Positions 45,118 to 54,328 are shown, counted from the first letter of the stretch. The stretch is 64,000 nucleotides of DNA from Sporisorium sorghi (GCA_023212695.1 JALCCG010000001.1:496001-560000); one strand, 5' to 3'. The notes: generated by a model from the letters alone, not told the origin. Made by a program: numbers and translations.

Positions 45118-46482
45118 TTAAATAAATTTAACTTGAGGCGTTGTGTTGATGAGCTCTTTCATCACGCGAGCTATGGTTTGGACACCCGACTCGATATACG
45201 CCTCCTCCACCTGCGATACACTCAAGCGAATGACCGAATCTTGTACAAAATCGGACAAATACATTTTTCGGGCGTCATCTACATGTACGTTTTCCTGCTT
45301 CAAATGCTCGATGAACGTCTTGGCTTTTAACGGATTCGGCAATCGAATCGTCGAATAGAATCCCGAAAGCGAACCCGAATAGGCGGCGCTTGGCGGCAGC
45401 AGTTCCTGATAGGCTTTTTGCAGTAAAGCTGCTTTTCTGGTGTAGATCGATCTCATGCGCTGAATATGAGCCTTGAACATGCCGCTCTTCAAATAGATTT
45501 CCAGTGCACCTTGCGTCAGAACCGGTGTATGCAAATCCGAAGCGAACTTCGCGCTTAAGAATGAATCTCGTATGAAGTCCGGAATTACCGCAAGCCCCAA
45601 TCTTAAACCGGGCAGCATCACTTTGGAGAAACTCTTGATATAGATGACCCTTCCTGACGGATCGTAAGCGAACATTGGGTCCTGCTGCATGTCGGGGTCG
45701 AGGTCGCCCAAGTAATCGTCTTCGATGATATAAACGTCGTATTTTTGTGCCAGCTCCACGATTTTCCGTCGCTCCTTGTTCGAGTAGCTGTAGCCGGTCG
45801 GATTATGATATCGGGTCACGGTGTAGAAAAATTTAATGTCATTCCATTTGAACAGATGCTCCAGCCGGTCCATGTCGAGTCCATTCGCCGTAATCTCAAT
45901 TCCGTATGCCGTGGCCTGCTGATATTTAATCGATTCGATCATACTCAGATGCGTAGGCTGTTCGACGCAGATGTTCTTTTTATTATTGGGGAACGGGAGT
46001 GAAATCAATAGATGAATAGCTTGCTGGGATCCGGATACAACGCAGACTCGTTCGGGTACGGTAAACACCTGCAGTTCCCGCAGATGACGTGCCAGTTCCA
46101 CTCGCAGTGAAGGCAGCCCCTGGATCTCGGAGTAGGTGAACATCTCCTCTTTATACACTTCGATGGCTTGATTGATGCAGTGCTGATAATCCCGGTAAGG
46201 CATGGCTTTCTTGTCTGGACCTGCCGAGAGAAAATCAATGACTCCCGTGTTAGCCGCGCCTGAATGGCGGGAGGGAACCTGCTCCACGACATAATAACCG
46301 CTCTTCGAGACGGAATAGATTTTATGTTTCTTCTCTAATTCGGAATACGCTTTGATGATGGTATTGACACTGCAATCGAGCCGCTTGGCCAGCGACCGAA
46401 TGGATGGCAGCTTCTTGCCCGGTATTAACTCTCCGGTGTCCATTAGCATTTCAATATGCAACATGACCTCTGCATAGATCAT
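45118..46482 (-). CDS. MocR-type regulator (GntR helix-turn-helix plus aminotransferase domain)
   Basis: The 454-residue protein has a GntR winged helix at about 10-65 (PGKKLPSIRSLAKRLDCSVNTIIKAYSELE) and then a fold-type-I aminotransferase-like domain (about 95-450). The PLP-binding Lys287 in IKSFSKVMLPGLRLG is intact, and so is HNPTGYSYS. PdxR, GabR and others of this type sense PLP with an amino-acid-like ligand. The ATG at 46482 has GGGGG upstream. It is divergent from a class D beta-lactamase gene, which it may control. Confidence 0.92.
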   Translation of the reverse strand: MIYAEVMLHIEMLMDTGELIPGKKLPSIRSLAKRLDCSVNTIIKAYSELEKKHKIYSVSKSGYYVVEQVPSRHSGAANTGVIDFLSAGPDKKAMPYRDYQHCINQAIEVYKEEMFTYSEIQGLPSLRVELARHLRELQVFTVPERVCVVSGSQQAIHLLISLPFPNNKKNICVEQPTHLSMIESIKYQQATAYGIEITANGLDMDRLEHLFKWNDIKFFYTVTRYHNPTGYSYSNKERRKIVELAQKYDVYIIEDDYLGDLDPDMQQDPMFAYDPSGRVIYIKSFSKVMLPGLRLGLAVIPDFIRDSFLSAKFASDLHTPVLTQGALEIYLKSGMFKAHIQRMRSIYTRKAALLQKAYQELLPPSAAYSGSLSGFYSTIRLPNPLKAKTFIEHLKQENVHVDDARKMYLSDFVQDSVIRLSVSQVEEAYIESGVQTIARVMKELINTTPQVKFI

Positions 46483-46664
46483 AAGTGTCCCCCTCTTCTC
46501 TTCTTCAATCTGTACAGGCACAAACCGTAGATAACAAGATTTACTTGCCGTACCTGTATCCATAGACTAATAGTATCAAAATGCATTTGATGCTGGGAAA
46601 TGATTCTGTTCGATGGCCATTGAAACCCTTCCCGAAAAAATGGATGTGCAGGAGTGATGCAGAC

Positions 46665-47474
46665 GTGTTACAGATGAAAAAGTTACGCCGTTTATCCCAT
46701 TTGATGGTTGTACTCGTTACGCTTGTTGGTTTGTTTGCCTATTCGCCGAGTGCTGATGCCAAGCCTGGCGTCCGCCCGCTTGAATTGCAGCACATATTTC
46801 ACGACACTCAAGGAACACTTGTCCTCAAGAACTTGAAGACCGATCAAGTCTATCAATTCAATCCCGGGAGAAGCCAACAGCGGTTTACGCCGGAATCAAG
46901 CTTCAAAGTGGCAAATGCCCTCATTGGACTGGAAGTAAAGGCGGTTGCCGACGAATATGATGTGAAGAGATGGGACGGTATCGTAAGAGATTTTCCGGTC
47001 TGGAACCGGGATCATTCGCTCGCTTCGGCTATGAGGGATTCGGCCATTTGGTATTATCAAGCCATGGCTCGCGATATCGGCCAAGTTCCGATGCAGCACT
47101 ACCTGAATCGAATCAACTATGGAAACCGTGACATCTCGGGAGGAATCGATACATTCTGGCTGGACAGCAGCTTGAAGATTTCGGCCATAGAACAGGCGGA
47201 TTTTATCGAACGGCTGGTTGAGGAGGATTTGCCTTTTCAGAAGAAAACGATGAAGACCGTCAAACGGATCATGATTGATAACGAACAAGACGAGTATACG
47301 ATTCATGGAAAAACAGGCTCAAGGCTCTCCGATATGGGGCTTGGCTGGTATGTGGGTTATGTCGAGACGGATAGGAACACGTGGGTTTTCGCTACCAATG
47401 TGGCCGGGAGCGGTGCAACCGCCAAACAATTGACGCTGGAGACGCTGAAAACAATGAAGATTCTGAAGGATTAA
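46665..47474 (+). CDS. Class D beta-lactamase (OXA type, Gram-positive)
   Basis: The protein (269 residues from GTG at 46665; ATG at 46674 is an alternative) has a signal peptide (basic start, hydrophobic core LMVVLVTLVGLFA, cleavage near ADA). Class D motifs are present: S78-S-F-K81 (active Ser and carboxylatable Lys), S126-A-I (SxV motif), Y152-G-N, FWLDSSLKIS and K216-T-G. Enzymes of this type in Bacillus-like bacteria hydrolyse beta-lactams. Anchoring is unclear: no lipobox Cys. AGGAG lies ten bases before the GTG. It is divergent from a MocR regulator. Confidence 0.88.
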   Translation: MLQMKKLRRLSHLMVVLVTLVGLFAYSPSADAKPGVRPLELQHIFHDTQGTLVLKNLKTDQVYQFNPGRSQQRFTPESSFKVANALIGLEVKAVADEYDVKRWDGIVRDFPVWNRDHSLASAMRDSAIWYYQAMARDIGQVPMQHYLNRINYGNRDISGGIDTFWLDSSLKISAIEQADFIERLVEEDLPFQKKTMKTVKRIMIDNEQDEYTIHGKTGSRLSDMGLGWYVGYVETDRNTWVFATNVAGSGATAKQLTLETLKTMKILKD

Positions 47475-47534
47475 GGGAAAAAGCAAACGTTTTTGAGCGC
47501 AACGGCAAATGCTTTGGCAGGACTGTATGTGGAG

Positions 47535-47552
47535 GGGGCGACACGCCCCTTT
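47535..47552 (+). terminator. Terminator of the beta-lactamase gene
   Basis: A GC-rich stem GGGGCG / CGCCCC with a three-base loop, followed by TTTCG. The T-run is short. Confidence 0.5.
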
Positions 47553-47577
47553 CGTGCTCACCTATGTGCAATGTTAA

Positions 47578-47605
47578 TATAAAACGCCTACCCTCGGGTA
47601 GGCGT
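47578..47605 (-). terminator. Terminator of the methyltransferase gene
   Basis: A 10-base perfect stem ACGCCTACCC / GGGTAGGCGT with a two-base loop, followed on the minus strand by TTTTATAT. Confidence 0.7.
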
Positions 47606-47630
47606 CACTTGACTTTTCACACTTGTGTGA

Positions 47631-48518
47631 TCAATCTCTTGTGTACATGTTCTGATCCTGCAATCGAATCAGCACCTTGCCATAACGGCCGCTCTGCTGG
47701 ACATTCACTTTACCGGATGGATACGCCTGGTCCAAATAGTCTGCTACGATTTTCCGATTTCGATCATCTGCAGGCAGATCGTGTCTGCGCAGCCATACCA
47801 TCATTTCCTGTAACGCCTCATCCCTGGAGTATTCCATCGTTTTTGTTTCCCTGGTTATAAGGGATTCGTAGGCGTAACCTTTGAGATAGAGCAGATGAAG
47901 CAAATACCCCATTTCCGTATGTTTTGTTCTGAAGGACTGCCCGGTGACAAGCGGCCAAATTTCGTTAATCAAACTGAGCTCCGTGGAACCAACCGGCATG
48001 CTGATGTAACAATACTGACTGGCACAATCGAGTATCTTCTCCACGCTCCCCCAATCCAGAATGACAGGACACATGGAGACAAATACGAGATCGAAGGCTT
48101 GGCTCCAGCCTCTCTCCTGCACGTCAATATCTTCAAACCGTTCGGGAATGATCTTCACTTTGTCATCGGGGAACTTGGCGAAATTTTCTGTCAGCAGTTC
48201 CACCAAGGGAATGGAGGACTCTACCGCAGTTACATGAGCACCCCGCTCCGCAAACGGCACCGAGAACACTCCCGAGGCAGCTCCAATATCCAGCACAGAA
48301 GCGTTCTCGAATTGGACGCCTTGCCCCTCAAGCCAGTTCATGATTCGCTTGGTTCTCTTCCTTCCCTCTTCATTAAACGACTGCTCGTTGAACGTCCTGG
48401 CCTTATGATCAAAGTCTCTGGATGGCTCGATTCCGGCCCTTTTCATTTTCTCCAAGATGGCAGCTCCACGGTCTTTCCATTCTTTTTCCCAAGTGGCTTC
48501 GTTAAAAAAATGATTCAT
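47631..48518 (-). CDS. Class I SAM-dependent methyltransferase
   Basis: The 295-residue protein has a Rossmann-like SAM domain: motif I SVLDIGAASGVFSVPFAERG (about 74-93), a post-motif VTAVESS acidic loop, and SMCPVILDWGS (about 153-163, motif III). The N-terminal helical region and long C-terminus are specific. GGAAC lies before the ATG. The substrate is unknown. It lies 97 bases downstream of an Rrf2 regulator gene and has a 13-base-arm inverted repeat in its leader. Confidence 0.82.
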   Translation of the reverse strand: MNHFFNEATWEKEWKDRGAAILEKMKRAGIEPSRDFDHKARTFNEQSFNEEGRKRTKRIMNWLEGQGVQFENASVLDIGAASGVFSVPFAERGAHVTAVESSIPLVELLTENFAKFPDDKVKIIPERFEDIDVQERGWSQAFDLVFVSMCPVILDWGSVEKILDCASQYCYISMPVGSTELSLINEIWPLVTGQSFRTKHTEMGYLLHLLYLKGYAYESLITRETKTMEYSRDEALQEMMVWLRRHDLPADDRNRKIVADYLDQAYPSGKVNVQQSGRYGKVLIRLQDQNMYTRD

Positions 48519-48568
48519 GTTTGTTCCTCGTTTCGATAGATTTATTTTGCTACGAAGACTGACAAGTA

Positions 48569-48601
48569 TTTTATTATGGATCTATGTTATCCATAATAAA
48601 A
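48569..48601. promoter_or_regulatory. 13-base-arm inverted repeat, candidate Rrf2 operator
   Basis: TTTTATTATGGAT-N7-ATCCATAATAAAA is a perfect inverted repeat between the Rrf2 gene and the methyltransferase gene. A half-site (TCCATAATAAA) recurs at 49149-49159 upstream of the Rrf2 gene. It has too few G-C pairs to be a convincing terminator. Confidence 0.55.
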
Positions 48602-48615
48602 GCACAAGAAGTATA

Positions 48616-49101
48616 TTACTTCTTGTTTTGAGCATGGTTGCAATGCTTGGACGCCTCATCAAGTACATACTGTATCGTATACTCCCGCAAATATTGGTGC
48701 ATATGCTGTTCGGCGCCAAGCATCACTTTTTCAACCAAGCATCCGTGCTTTCTTGGACGTATCGAATCCCCTAGATCATGCTCGACTTCTGCTAACACCT
48801 CATGCTGCCGCGAACTGGTATTCGAGCATTCGAACAAATGCTGTCTTCCTTCAATCACTTGAATAACATCCAGAAAAGTAATCTGTTCAGGCGACTTTGC
48901 AAGTTCATAACCGCCATTTACTCCTGGCACAGCGCGTACTATTCCATCCTGCCTCAGCTTGGACATGATCTTGGATAAGTAGGTTTCCGAAACGCCAAGC
49001 GTCGCAGATAATTCCTTGATTCCGATATTGTTATTGCGCTCCGAGTGCCCCAAATGGATTAAGGCGTGGAGTGCATAATCTGTGCTTTTGGAAAACTGCA
49101 T
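48616..49101 (-). CDS. Rrf2-family transcriptional regulator
   Basis: The 161-residue protein has the Rrf2 winged helix (IGIKELSATLGVSETYLSKIMSKLRQDGIVRAVPGVNGGYELA, about 26-70) and a dimerisation helix. Three C-terminal-half Cys residues are present (in ECSN, HGC and HCNH). They might bind an iron-sulfur cluster, as in NsrR/IscR, but spacing does not match well. It may instead be a ligand-responsive type such as CymR. It likely controls itself and the methyltransferase through the TTATTATGGA sites. Confidence 0.85.
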   Translation of the reverse strand: MQFSKSTDYALHALIHLGHSERNNNIGIKELSATLGVSETYLSKIMSKLRQDGIVRAVPGVNGGYELAKSPEQITFLDVIQVIEGRQHLFECSNTSSRQHEVLAEVEHDLGDSIRPRKHGCLVEKVMLGAEQHMHQYLREYTIQYVLDEASKHCNHAQNKK

Positions 49102-49281
49102 GTTTCACTACTCCCTTCACCCGATCTTCATTACAGACCCGCAATGTCCATAATAAATGATTGCGCTCCGATTTGCAAATATATTTGTTCTCCTCTCCCC
49201 GATTGCATGCTGATTTTTGTCTTTGAGACAAGATTGCCTTATGTCATGCCGGTACCCTGCGACAGTACGGTGCGGTTTGGG

Positions 49282-49779
49282 TCATATGCCTTCCTCGTCG
49301 GCCGACGGGCCGTAAAGTCCCGGTACCGGAATATCTAGTAACCGATAATAAACGCCGAGCTGCGCCCGGTGGTGGACCATGTGGCTTAATCCGAAGGTGC
49401 GAAGCGCGATTGCCCGCGGTTGACGCAGGATGATATGGTCACCATTGCGCAAGATCCATTCCTCGCCAAGGGATTTCTCGTCGCATTCGGCTAACAGCTG
49501 TTCAAGCTTGATGACGTTTGCGTCGAATTGCTCCAGCACGTCTTTGCGGCTCTCCAGAGGCTTCAGCCGAAGCGGTGTGGTCGAAAGATCGAATTCCAGA
49601 TAAAGAAAAATCGTGATTTGCCAGTTCAGCAGATTGATCAGGTGCGTGGCAAGCCCGCCAAGCGTCATCGACTTCGCGTGAGGCCTCCAACTCATATGCT
49701 CCTCTGGCAACCGATCAAGGATGCGCCGCGTAGCAGCCAGCTCATTGATGGCGTCTCCGACTATCAGTTCTTTTACCAT
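49282..49779 (-). CDS. DinB-like protein
   Basis: The 165-residue protein has the DinB four-helix pattern: WRPHAKSMTLGGLATHLINLLNW (His near 36-48) and TFGLSHMVHHRAQLGVYYRLLDIPVPGLYGPSADE with the HHRAQLG metal site. This C-terminal form is typical of DinB family members. Substrate unknown. The ATG at 49779 has GGAGG upstream. It stands between the Rrf2 gene and a divergent DUF4395 gene. Confidence 0.85.
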   Translation of the reverse strand: MVKELIVGDAINELAATRRILDRLPEEHMSWRPHAKSMTLGGLATHLINLLNWQITIFLYLEFDLSTTPLRLKPLESRKDVLEQFDANVIKLEQLLAECDEKSLGEEWILRNGDHIILRQPRAIALRTFGLSHMVHHRAQLGVYYRLLDIPVPGLYGPSADEEGI

Positions 49780-49899
49780 ATACTTCCCCTCCCCCATTTA
49801 TATGGATAGCATACAATAATCCTATTGAAGTAAAAAGCTTGTCTTACTCCGTTGTAGCAATTTTCTTTCTATAGGAAAATATGTCCAATACACGATGCA

Positions 49900-49928
49900 T
49901 TGACAACCGATAAAGCCCGTGCTACATT
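49900..49928 (+). promoter_or_regulatory. Promoter of the DUF4395 gene
   Basis: Plus strand TTGACA (49900-49905), 17-base spacer, TACATT (49923-49928). The leader contains AATCTTA and TAAGATT as a spaced inverted repeat. Confidence 0.55.
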
Positions 49929-49990
49929 TTAATCTTAGTAAACTAGTCTGATTAATAAGATTAACATTTACGGGAAACGAGGTGTTCCTG

Positions 49991-50422
49991 ATGAAAGAAA
50001 TTCCGCTTCCACTTGTAAAAGCGAACCAAATCGGAATCGTGCTGTTCGTTCTTTTATCATTCGTATTTCAACAACCCTGGTTCATTTACATTCTATTCCT
50101 GATACAGGTGATTCCTTTACTGGCAGGTGCCAAGGGCAATCTGTTCGTTCAGCTGGCCAAGGCCGTTATTGGCAGAGAAAGGCTGAAGAAATCGGAAGGG
50201 CAGGCCGAGGAACTGGCTCGATTCAATCAATCCATCGCGGTCATTTTGCTTGGCATCTCAGCCGCATCTTATGTGTTGGGATGGCAAGTGGCTGCGTATG
50301 CTGCATCCGCTATGGTAGCTGTAGCGGCCATCGTAGCCGTCATGGGTTATTGCGTCGGCTGCACGATCTATTATCAATACAAGCGCTGGAAGCTGCTGCG
50401 CTCGCGCAGTCATCAGTCATGA
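49991..50422 (+). CDS. DUF4395 family membrane protein
   Basis: The 143-residue protein has four hydrophobic segments and the DUF4395 features: a KANQIGIVLFVLLSFVFQQPW opening and a late VMGYCVGCTIYYQYKRW with two Cys three residues apart. The family is often found with rhodanese or thioredoxin genes, so a thiol or sulfur role is possible, but no such neighbour is here. GAGGTG lies six bases before the ATG. Confidence 0.85.
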   Translation: MKEIPLPLVKANQIGIVLFVLLSFVFQQPWFIYILFLIQVIPLLAGAKGNLFVQLAKAVIGRERLKKSEGQAEELARFNQSIAVILLGISAASYVLGWQVAAYAASAMVAVAAIVAVMGYCVGCTIYYQYKRWKLLRSRSHQS

Positions 50423-50457
50423 ATAAAGTGATGCAGCCAGCCGTTTCTCTAACATGC

Positions 50458-50493
50458 AAAGGGTGACTTCCACTAGGAAGCCACCCTTTTTTT
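50458..50493 (+). terminator. Terminator of the DUF4395 gene
   Basis: A long stem AAAGGGTGACTTCC / GGAAGCCACCCTTT with one mismatch and a TTTTTTT run. Confidence 0.85.
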
Positions 50494-50520
50494 CAATTAC
50501 CATGAACCCGCCAGCTGTTG

Positions 50521-51315
50521 TTAAAAAATAGTCGGTATCATTCCCCCATCCATGCGAATTGGAGATCCTTTAAATGCGGATGCATAAGGACTACATATAA
50601 ATGCGGCCAGCCTGCCTATTTCAGAAGGCTTGATAAATCGCTGGATTTCAGATTGAGGCAGGTTTGTTTTCATAAATCTTTTCTCTTTTTCCGAGAAAGT
50701 CAAATCTTCATTCGGATATATTCCCTCAATAATCTGCTGTACATTTTCAGAGAGTGTCGGTCCCGGTAAGATCGTATTGACTGTAACTTCCGAACCGATC
50801 GTTAATTTGGACAAGCTTTTCGATAAGGACAGGAGCATGGACTTGGTCATTGCATATTGCGGCATTTGTCCTGAAGGCATCAAGGCTTCTTCGCTTGCAA
50901 TAAAGATCACGCGGCCATCGTTATTTTTCAGCATTTGAGGCAAATAAAATTTAGATAATGCGTTGGCGGCAAGAACGTTCGTACGAAAGTATTTCTCCCA
51001 CACCTCATCGACCACGTCCTCATACTGCATAATTTCATACATTCCCATATTGTTGACCAGCAAATCTACATGAGGGTATTTCAGGAATAAAGCCTCTCTT
51101 TGCTCTATGTCCACCATATCGGCAGCAGCGGGTTGGGGAGAGGTCGCCGAATAATTAGACTTTATTTCATGTACCGTTCGTTCTACCTCATCCTCATTTC
51201 GCCCATTGATTAGTACATGCACGCCTTCTTTTGCAAGCTCCATGGCAATGGCTTTTCCGATGCCTTTTGTTGATCCCGTAACTAATGCTGTTTTATGATT
51301 TAATCCCATTTCCAT
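50521..51315 (-). CDS. Short-chain dehydrogenase/reductase
   Basis: A 264-residue SDR: TGSTKGIG (residues 13-20), LLVNNMG (85-91), catalytic Ser141, Tyr154 and Lys158 (YAMTK), and a proline-glycine ILPGPT turn. It ends with FKGSPIRMDGGMIPTIF, typical of the family. It would oxidise or reduce an alcohol or ketone with NAD(P). GGAG lies ten bases before the ATG. An AraC regulator gene lies 97 bases upstream on the same strand and probably controls it. Confidence 0.88.
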   Translation of the reverse strand: MEMGLNHKTALVTGSTKGIGKAIAMELAKEGVHVLINGRNEDEVERTVHEIKSNYSATSPQPAAADMVDIEQREALFLKYPHVDLLVNNMGMYEIMQYEDVVDEVWEKYFRTNVLAANALSKFYLPQMLKNNDGRVIFIASEEALMPSGQMPQYAMTKSMLLSLSKSLSKLTIGSEVTVNTILPGPTLSENVQQIIEGIYPNEDLTFSEKEKRFMKTNLPQSEIQRFIKPSEIGRLAAFICSPYASAFKGSPIRMDGGMIPTIF

Positions 51316-51411
51316 TGCTTCAAATCTCCTTCAATTTATCATTCACGGCAAGCTGCTTCATAGTCATAATGGAAACAGTCTTGTGCTCCGGGTATTGATA
51401 ATATTATCTTG

Positions 51412-52446
51412 TCAGGATGATTCGGTAACTAGCGCATGACGCCAATCTTCTTGCTTCACACGCCAACTTGAGGGAGTCTCCCCTTCCCAGTTTCGAAAGG
51501 CGCGATAGAATGAGTTCTGGTCTTCATATCCAATCAGGAATGCTACTTCCTTAATATCAAGCGAAGGGTCTTTCAAGTACTCCAAGGCCGACTCATGTCT
51601 TGCTTGTGCCAACAGGTGCTTAAAATTCGTGTTCGCCTCCATCAGCCTGCGCTGCAAGGTTCGATCACTCACGCCAAGCGCTCTCGCGACGGCTTGAACA
51701 TCTGCCCGCCCTCCGGTCAGATTGCGTTTCATGATCCATTTGACCCGCTCTGTAATGGAGCAGCTGCGCTGCTGCTCATCAAGCGTTCGGTCCAATACCG
51801 GGGTCAAGATCTCTAACAGCTCTTCATTGTATGAAGCAAAAGGGCGATCCAAATCCCTTCGATGGAGCGTCAATCGGTTGCATGGTGCACCTGTCCGTAT
51901 GGGGCAGCCGAAGTACGCTTCAAGGGCTTCTACATCACCCATGTCGTTCGAAAATTCGACCAATTGTGCCGTCAAAGGTTGACCTGTGCCCCTCCGGCCG
52001 AGCTCCAGAAGACATGCCAATGTGATTCCCACTAACACGGGGGGGCCACTTTGCTCGGTATGCAGCCATTCCAACTCGATTAAGCAATGCTTGTCCTCCT
52101 CGACAATGCGTAAGCTTTCCGGGGGACACATCTGCTTGTACCGGGACATTCGTTGTAAGGCGTCGCGGAAATCACGTGCGTGATAAGGCGCTAAGACGGT
52201 CGGCGGATACTGCGCTGTTTCAAATACGGTGGCAAGCTCGATGATTCCCTTGGCCGTGTCGCCCATAAGTTCGGAATAAGCATGCCAAATTGCGAAATAC
52301 TGGGCGGTTGTAACGACGGGGTCAGTTATAACGGTTAACGGCAGCCCCGCTGAGCGAACCACGTCGTGGGAGGCGATTCCCAATTGACGTAATCCTTCCC
52401 AGTATCCCGGCGGGATTTTTACACGATCCGAAGTAATAGACTTCAT
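51412..52446 (-). CDS. AraC-family regulator (arabinose-binding-domain type 2)
   Basis: The 344-residue protein has an N-terminal domain (about 15-200) of the PF12625/OruR-like type and a C-terminal AraC double helix-turn-helix (about 245-340; VQAVARALGVSDRTLQRRLMEANTNFKHLL ... EVAFLIGYEDQNSFYRAFRNWEGETPSSWR). The ATG at 52446 has AGGAGG upstream. It likely activates the downstream SDR gene. Effector unknown. Confidence 0.9.
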   Translation of the reverse strand: MKSITSDRVKIPPGYWEGLRQLGIASHDVVRSAGLPLTVITDPVVTTAQYFAIWHAYSELMGDTAKGIIELATVFETAQYPPTVLAPYHARDFRDALQRMSRYKQMCPPESLRIVEEDKHCLIELEWLHTEQSGPPVLVGITLACLLELGRRGTGQPLTAQLVEFSNDMGDVEALEAYFGCPIRTGAPCNRLTLHRRDLDRPFASYNEELLEILTPVLDRTLDEQQRSCSITERVKWIMKRNLTGGRADVQAVARALGVSDRTLQRRLMEANTNFKHLLAQARHESALEYLKDPSLDIKEVAFLIGYEDQNSFYRAFRNWEGETPSSWRVKQEDWRHALVTESS

Positions 52447-52602
52447 ACGTATGGGCCTCCTTCCATACCAATTGCGTATTTCAAATGATACCATGATATA
52501 GAGAGATTATTAACTTAACGATAGGACAGCATGCTACCCCTTACAGTTATTACCATGTAAAAAAGCTTCTCTCCGTGGAATGTTTACACAGCCAAAAGCA
52601 AA

Positions 52603-52626
52603 AAAGCCGCATTTGCAGCGGCCTTT
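52603..52626 (-). terminator. Terminator of the ABC exporter operon
   Basis: A GCCGC / GCGGC stem flanked by A/T pairs with a T-run on the minus strand. It lies 18 bases after the permease stop. Confidence 0.7.
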
Positions 52627-52643
52627 AGCTCTGTATAGATTTC

Positions 52644-53429
52644 TTACAACGGCAAATCCTTTTCCTTGAATACACGCATTCCGAACAGATACAGCGTAAT
52701 CCCTATAACCGCCAACACAGCGAACGGAACCGCAACATTGCCGCCATCTATAATCGCGGAAGTATCAAATAGCGAATTCATGGATACGTATTTCAGACCC
52801 TCCAGGCTGCTATCAACATCTCCCATCAATTTCAGTAGGAAAAAAGCCATCGGAAGGCCGGCTCCCCAAGCCAGTGAGTTCTTGGAGAGATTAAATACGC
52901 AGGAGAAAAAGAACGAAATCCCGCCGGTTGCAAACATCAGCAGAAACAAGCCCAGGTTTAGCATGAGATAATTTGTCGTATCTACTTGAATGTCAGCCTG
53001 AAATACCGAGATGGAAACCAGACCTGCCAGCGTCACGATGAGAATCATCAGGATCAGGGACAGGATCAGGTATGCAGCTTGAGTCAAGACAACGGTGCTT
53101 CTCTTGGTCGGCGTCGACAGCAAGTATGCCATGGAACCTCGGTCCACCTGCGAAGCGATGAGACTGTTAGCGGTCATAATGATGAACACAATCGGCAGAA
53201 GCACCCCTTGTATGCCGTAGAAGGTTTTGGAAAGCATGCCTAGGAATGTGGCTTCTCCGAGCAGATTTGCAAGCGGGGTGTCCTTCACCATGTTCGACAT
53301 ATCCGATAAGGTGCCTGGATTAAATACGGCAATCAGTACGATATGAAGCGCAGTCATGATGAGTGTGAAGATAAGCCATAACTTAAAATTGGCTTTAAGC
53401 GTTTGTTTGAAGATCGGTTTGCTAAGCAT
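52644..53429 (-). CDS. ABC-2 type transporter permease
   Basis: The 261-residue membrane protein has about six helices, with the large first loop and a cytoplasmic MAYLLSTPTKRSTV coupling segment as in ABC-2 permeases of the YhcI/Nod-like types. The ATG at 53429 has AGGAGG upstream and overlaps the end of the preceding ATPase gene. It is the only permease for two ATPases. It may export drugs or peptides. Confidence 0.87.
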   Translation of the reverse strand: MLSKPIFKQTLKANFKLWLIFTLIMTALHIVLIAVFNPGTLSDMSNMVKDTPLANLLGEATFLGMLSKTFYGIQGVLLPIVFIIMTANSLIASQVDRGSMAYLLSTPTKRSTVVLTQAAYLILSLILMILIVTLAGLVSISVFQADIQVDTTNYLMLNLGLFLLMFATGGISFFFSCVFNLSKNSLAWGAGLPMAFFLLKLMGDVDSSLEGLKYVSMNSLFDTSAIIDGGNVAVPFAVLAVIGITLYLFGMRVFKEKDLPL

Positions 53430-54324
53430 GGGCGCTTTCCTCCTCATATAAGCCATTAAAATAATCCGCAAGCGTAAACTTCTTCTCGGATATAAATTTC
53501 ACGGAATAACCTCTCAATGTACGAAATAACATTTGGATGTCACGATCATGGATTTCGATAAGCACTTGATTTTGATTCTCTCGTGTCTCCGTGATCTGAA
53601 AGGGTTCTGACAAGAAGCGCTTGTAATCCGCCTGCTGAAGGAACTCCAATTTATAGACTTTGTTCTCATTGTGCTTGACCTCGACCGTCGGCTTGACGGC
53701 AATCAGCTTTCCTTCCTTGATTAAGGCGACTTTGTCACACGTATGCTCTACTTCTTCGAACATGTGACTCGACATGAATATGGTTTTGCCCCTCTTCTTC
53801 TCTTCCTTCAAAATATCTACGAATTCCGCTCGCATGAGCGGATCCAAGCCCGTTGACGGCTCATCCAAAATCAATATTTCCGGGTCGGCCATGAATGCGG
53901 CGACAATCGCCGTCTTCTGTTTCATCCCCTTGGACATCCTTTTCAAATTGGCTGACGGATCAAGCTGCAGCTTTTTGATCATATGCTCTGCGTACGACAT
54001 ATCTTGCAATCCTAACAGCTCTGCTTGCCGCTTCAAAAACTCACTTCCCGTCGGGGCATCAGGAAACGCAATTTCACCAGGAATATAACCGATCAGCTTT
54101 TTGATTTCGGCGGAATCAGTCCAGCAGTCCAGCCCCTGGACAGTCACGGAACCGCTGTCCGGTTTCAAGAATCCCATGATATGGCGGATGGTTGTCGTTT
54201 TGCCGGCTCCATTCGTTCCGACGAATCCAAACACCTCGCCTTTTTCAATCTTCAGGTTGAGGTTAAACAAGCCTTTCCCATCGCCGAAGTCTTTTGTTAG
54301 ATTGTTCATTTCGATGTATGGCAT
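53422..54324 (-). CDS. ABC transporter ATPase (second of a tandem pair)
   Basis: A 300-residue ABC-2-associated ATPase: Walker A GTNGAGKTT (residues 36-44), signature RMSKGMKQK, Walker B ILILDEPSTGLDP and His in SSHMFEEV. It is clearly paralogous to the ATPase encoded just before it (shared TTTIRHIMGF and C-terminal ADYF-type ends). In the first motif the usual Pro is Thr. GGGGAG precedes the ATG. The gap to the preceding gene is four bases. Confidence 0.9.
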   Translation of the reverse strand: MPYIEMNNLTKDFGDGKGLFNLNLKIEKGEVFGFVGTNGAGKTTTIRHIMGFLKPDSGSVTVQGLDCWTDSAEIKKLIGYIPGEIAFPDAPTGSEFLKRQAELLGLQDMSYAEHMIKKLQLDPSANLKRMSKGMKQKTAIVAAFMADPEILILDEPSTGLDPLMRAEFVDILKEEKKRGKTIFMSSHMFEEVEHTCDKVALIKEGKLIAVKPTVEVKHNENKVYKLEFLQQADYKRFLSEPFQITETRENQNQVLIEIHDRDIQMLFRTLRGYSVKFISEKKFTLADYFNGLYEEESAHA

Positions 54325-54328
54325 ACGT

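Noticed and set aside
48569..48601. The AT-rich inverted repeat as a terminator of the Rrf2 gene
   Set aside because: The stem has only two G-C pairs; a repeated half-site upstream of the Rrf2 gene favours an operator, although a weak terminator role is not excluded.
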